Positions 43,160 through 44,759 of a stretch of 44,759 nucleotides of DNA are shown here, piece by piece (the first letter of the stretch is position 1; each line of letters opens with the position of its first letter). The DNA comes from Flavobacteriia bacterium. Lineage in GTDB: Bacteria; Bacteroidota; Bacteroidia; Flavobacteriales_D; Crocinitomicaceae. The DNA lies in contig CANFHU010000023.1 of NCBI GenBank assembly GCA_947446925.1, positions 1 to 44,759 of the forward strand, given 5' to 3'. A program made the translations under genes and the position numbers. The notes under the pieces are model-generated. The model ran no database searches. It saw only the letters and a program-made list of their open reading frames with translations, and had not been told where the DNA came from.

Positions 43160-43594
43160 ATGCTTGAAAAATCAGAGCAAAAACAATTACGTTACGATAA
43201 AGCGTACCTTCGGATGGCAGACACATGGGCAGAACTTTCTCACTGTTCCCGTAAAAAAGTGGGTGCAATCATCGTAAAAGACGATGCAATAATTTCAGAC
43301 GGATACAATGGTACCCCTGCAGGCTTTGACAATTGTTGCGAAACTGACACAGGCGAAACACACTGGTATGTACTTCATGCAGAAGCAAATGCCATTTTAA
43401 AAGTAGCTAAATCTACAAACAATTGTTCTGGCGCTACTTTATATCTCACGTTATCTCCATGTAAAGATTGTAGTAAATTAATACTACAAGCAGGGATTAA
43501 ACGTTTAGTTTATAGAAACCACTACCGTGATACGGTTGGTGTAGACTTTTTACAAGAAGCAGGAATAGAAGTTGCACAAATTCAAGAAATTTAA
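43160..43594 (+). CDS. dCMP deaminase (ComEB-like)
   Basis: This zinc deaminase converts dCMP to dUMP in thymidylate supply. From ATG 43160 the product is 144 aa; an upstream TTG start at 43151 is possible but less likely. The zinc ligands are His73 in LHAEANAIL (with catalytic Glu75) and Cys101/Cys104 in SPCKDCS. The family-specific YNGTPAGFDNCC stretch is at 49-60. It resembles ComEB-type deaminases. The stop codon overlaps the start of the ctpA-like gene (TAATG), so the two are translationally coupled, although their functions are unrelated. Confidence 0.92.
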   Translation: MLEKSEQKQLRYDKAYLRMADTWAELSHCSRKKVGAIIVKDDAIISDGYNGTPAGFDNCCETDTGETHWYVLHAEANAILKVAKSTNNCSGATLYLTLSPCKDCSKLILQAGIKRLVYRNHYRDTVGVDFLQEAGIEVAQIQEI

Positions 43595-44759
43595 TGTCGC
43601 ACGATAAAAAAAAATCAAAATATCTTTTACCTATTGGACTTTGTTGTTTTATGGCACTTGGTATATTAATAGGATATTCACTTTCCGGAAAACAAAATTC
43701 TTCCAGTAAAGTCAATGACATAATTGAAGTAATTCATAAAAACTATGTCGATAAAGTAGATGGAGAAAAACTATTTGAAGAAACAATTTCTGAAATGCTT
43801 CACAAATTAGATCCGCATTCTAATTATATTTCACCGAAAGAAATGAAAGCTTTAACAGAGCAAATTCAAGGAGAATTTGGTGGAATCGGTGTACGTTTCA
43901 CCCTACTTCGAGACACAATTTGTGTAACCAATGTGATCCAAGGTTCACCTTCTGAAACTGCTGGTGTTTTAGCTGGTGATAAGATTATCGCTATTTCAAA
44001 TAAATCCGTCGCAAGTAGAAAAATAACCAATGAAAAAGTGATGTCTCTCTTGAAGGGTTTAAGTAATACCTCAGTAAGCGTTACGCTTTGGAGAAATAGC
44101 AAAAAACTTAATAAAACCTTAGTACGAGGAACGATTCCAATTGCTTCCATTCCATGTGCTATAATGACTACTAAACAAATAGGCTATTTAAAAATTGATC
44201 AATTCTCTGTTACTACTGCTCTGGAATTTAAAGAACAGAGTCAAAAATTACTGAATTCTGGAATGAAATCGATGATTCTTGACCTACGTAATAATGGTGG
44301 TGGTGTACTGCAAACAGCCGTAGAAATCGTAGATGAATTCTTAAAAGCAGGATTAACTATTGTTAGTACAAAAGGTGCTAATGTTAAAAAAGAAATCTTT
44401 AAAGCAACTACAACAGGTGAATTAGAAAATATTCCATTAGTAGTACTAATCAATGAAAATTCTGCTTCTGCAAGTGAAATTGTTGCTGGTGCTCTCCAAG
44501 ATAATGACCGTGCATTTATACTTGGTAGACGTTCATATGGAAAAGGGCTAGTTCAAAAAGACATCACGTTACAAGATAAAAGTAATGTTCGATTGACAAT
44601 TGCTCGCTATTATACACCAACAGGGAGATGTATACAAAAACCGTATACGGATGATTATGAAAAATATATGAATGAAGAAGCTACAAGATTTGAACATGGT
44701 GAACAATTCAAATTAGATAGTTCATTACTCGTGGATTCCTTAAAATTCAAAACACCAAA
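43594..44759 (+). CDS. S41 C-terminal processing peptidase, partial
   Basis: The gene starts at ATG 43594 and runs off the window end after 388 codons with no stop. An N-terminal signal anchor (residues 10-30) is followed by the helical DPHSNYISPKEM segment, typical of S41 proteases, at 73-84. A PDZ domain spans about 93-175 (GGIGVRF, SPSETAGVLAGDKIIAI). The peptidase domain carries the S41 residues Ser292 (ENSASASEIVAG) and Lys317 (SYGKGLVQ). It is a periplasmic tail-specific protease that cleaves C-terminal ends of envelope proteins. Overlap with the deaminase gene is TAATG. It is complete at the N-terminus and truncated only by the window. Confidence 0.93.
   Translation, partial: MSHDKKKSKYLLPIGLCCFMALGILIGYSLSGKQNSSSKVNDIIEVIHKNYVDKVDGEKLFEETISEMLHKLDPHSNYISPKEMKALTEQIQGEFGGIGVRFTLLRDTICVTNVIQGSPSETAGVLAGDKIIAISNKSVASRKITNEKVMSLLKGLSNTSVSVTLWRNSKKLNKTLVRGTIPIASIPCAIMTTKQIGYLKIDQFSVTTALEFKEQSQKLLNSGMKSMILDLRNNGGGVLQTAVEIVDEFLKAGLTIVSTKGANVKKEIFKATTTGELENIPLVVLINENSASASEIVAGALQDNDRAFILGRRSYGKGLVQKDITLQDKSNVRLTIARYYTPTGRCIQKPYTDDYEKYMNEEATRFEHGEQFKLDSSLLVDSLKFKTP

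Overview
The window looks like core chromosome of a Bacteroidota member, most likely Flavobacteriales and possibly Crocinitomicaceae/Fluviicola-like (the family is inference). The supporting signs are low G+C and many promoters of the Bacteroidota type (-7 TAnnTTTG) without Shine-Dalgarno sequences. There is also a short primary sigma factor of 288 aa, a SecDF fusion, a long signal peptidase I, and type IX secretion (T9SS) sorting domains of both type A and type B (CHU_C). DUF3276, DUF4421 and DUF5683 proteins, which are typical of the phylum, are present too. I see no IS element, prophage, tRNA, rRNA or CRISPR array.

Layout. 297-11556 is almost entirely minus strand. One long cluster, read right to left, is parA-parB-DUF5683-dapB-lepB-wbqC-greA-like-membrane protein (7015 to 297), combining chromosome segregation, lysine/peptidoglycan precursor synthesis and protein export. 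Upstream of it lie DUF3276 (PUR-type), a secreted hypothetical protein, a 2[4Fe-4S] ferredoxin, and a tight TPR-ribH-glmM operon. The strand switches at about 11.6 kb to tex, followed by a convergent cold-shock gene. A small 36-codon membrane ORF comes next, then a GT2-HAD-MORN-lipoprotein operon (14463-17433), secDF, rpmE2, a WG-repeat/TonB-like pair, menB with a TPR lipoprotein, a rimB-rimK-desuccinylase-like cluster, the primary sigma factor and a long-form GAPDH.

30.5-37.8 kb is mixed: a DUF4421 protein, a P-domain/CHU_C secreted protein, a second classical GAPDH, a YchJ-like protein, a CvfB-like S1 protein, a T9SS type A cargo protein and an orphan two-gene minus-strand unit. After mdh comes the most distinctive locus. 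It encodes an ECF sigma factor, a single-pass membrane protein with a cytoplasmic anti-sigma-like N-terminus and a periplasmic CHU_C-like C-terminus, and a gingipain-like C25 peptidase with a T9SS type A tail (39077-43083). An ECF-type promoter (GGCAAC-N16-CGTC) lies just upstream. The window ends with dCMP deaminase and a C-terminal processing protease cut by the window edge.

The strongest hypothesis from the hunt is that the ECF/CHU_C-sensor/C25 operon is an autoregulated circuit linked to type IX secretion or the cell envelope. Smaller leads are a 20-bp near-identical direct repeat flanking the 324-aa gene, a parS-like half-site beside parAB, an inverted repeat spanning the rpmE2 promoter, and the 36-aa membrane micropeptide with its own promoter.
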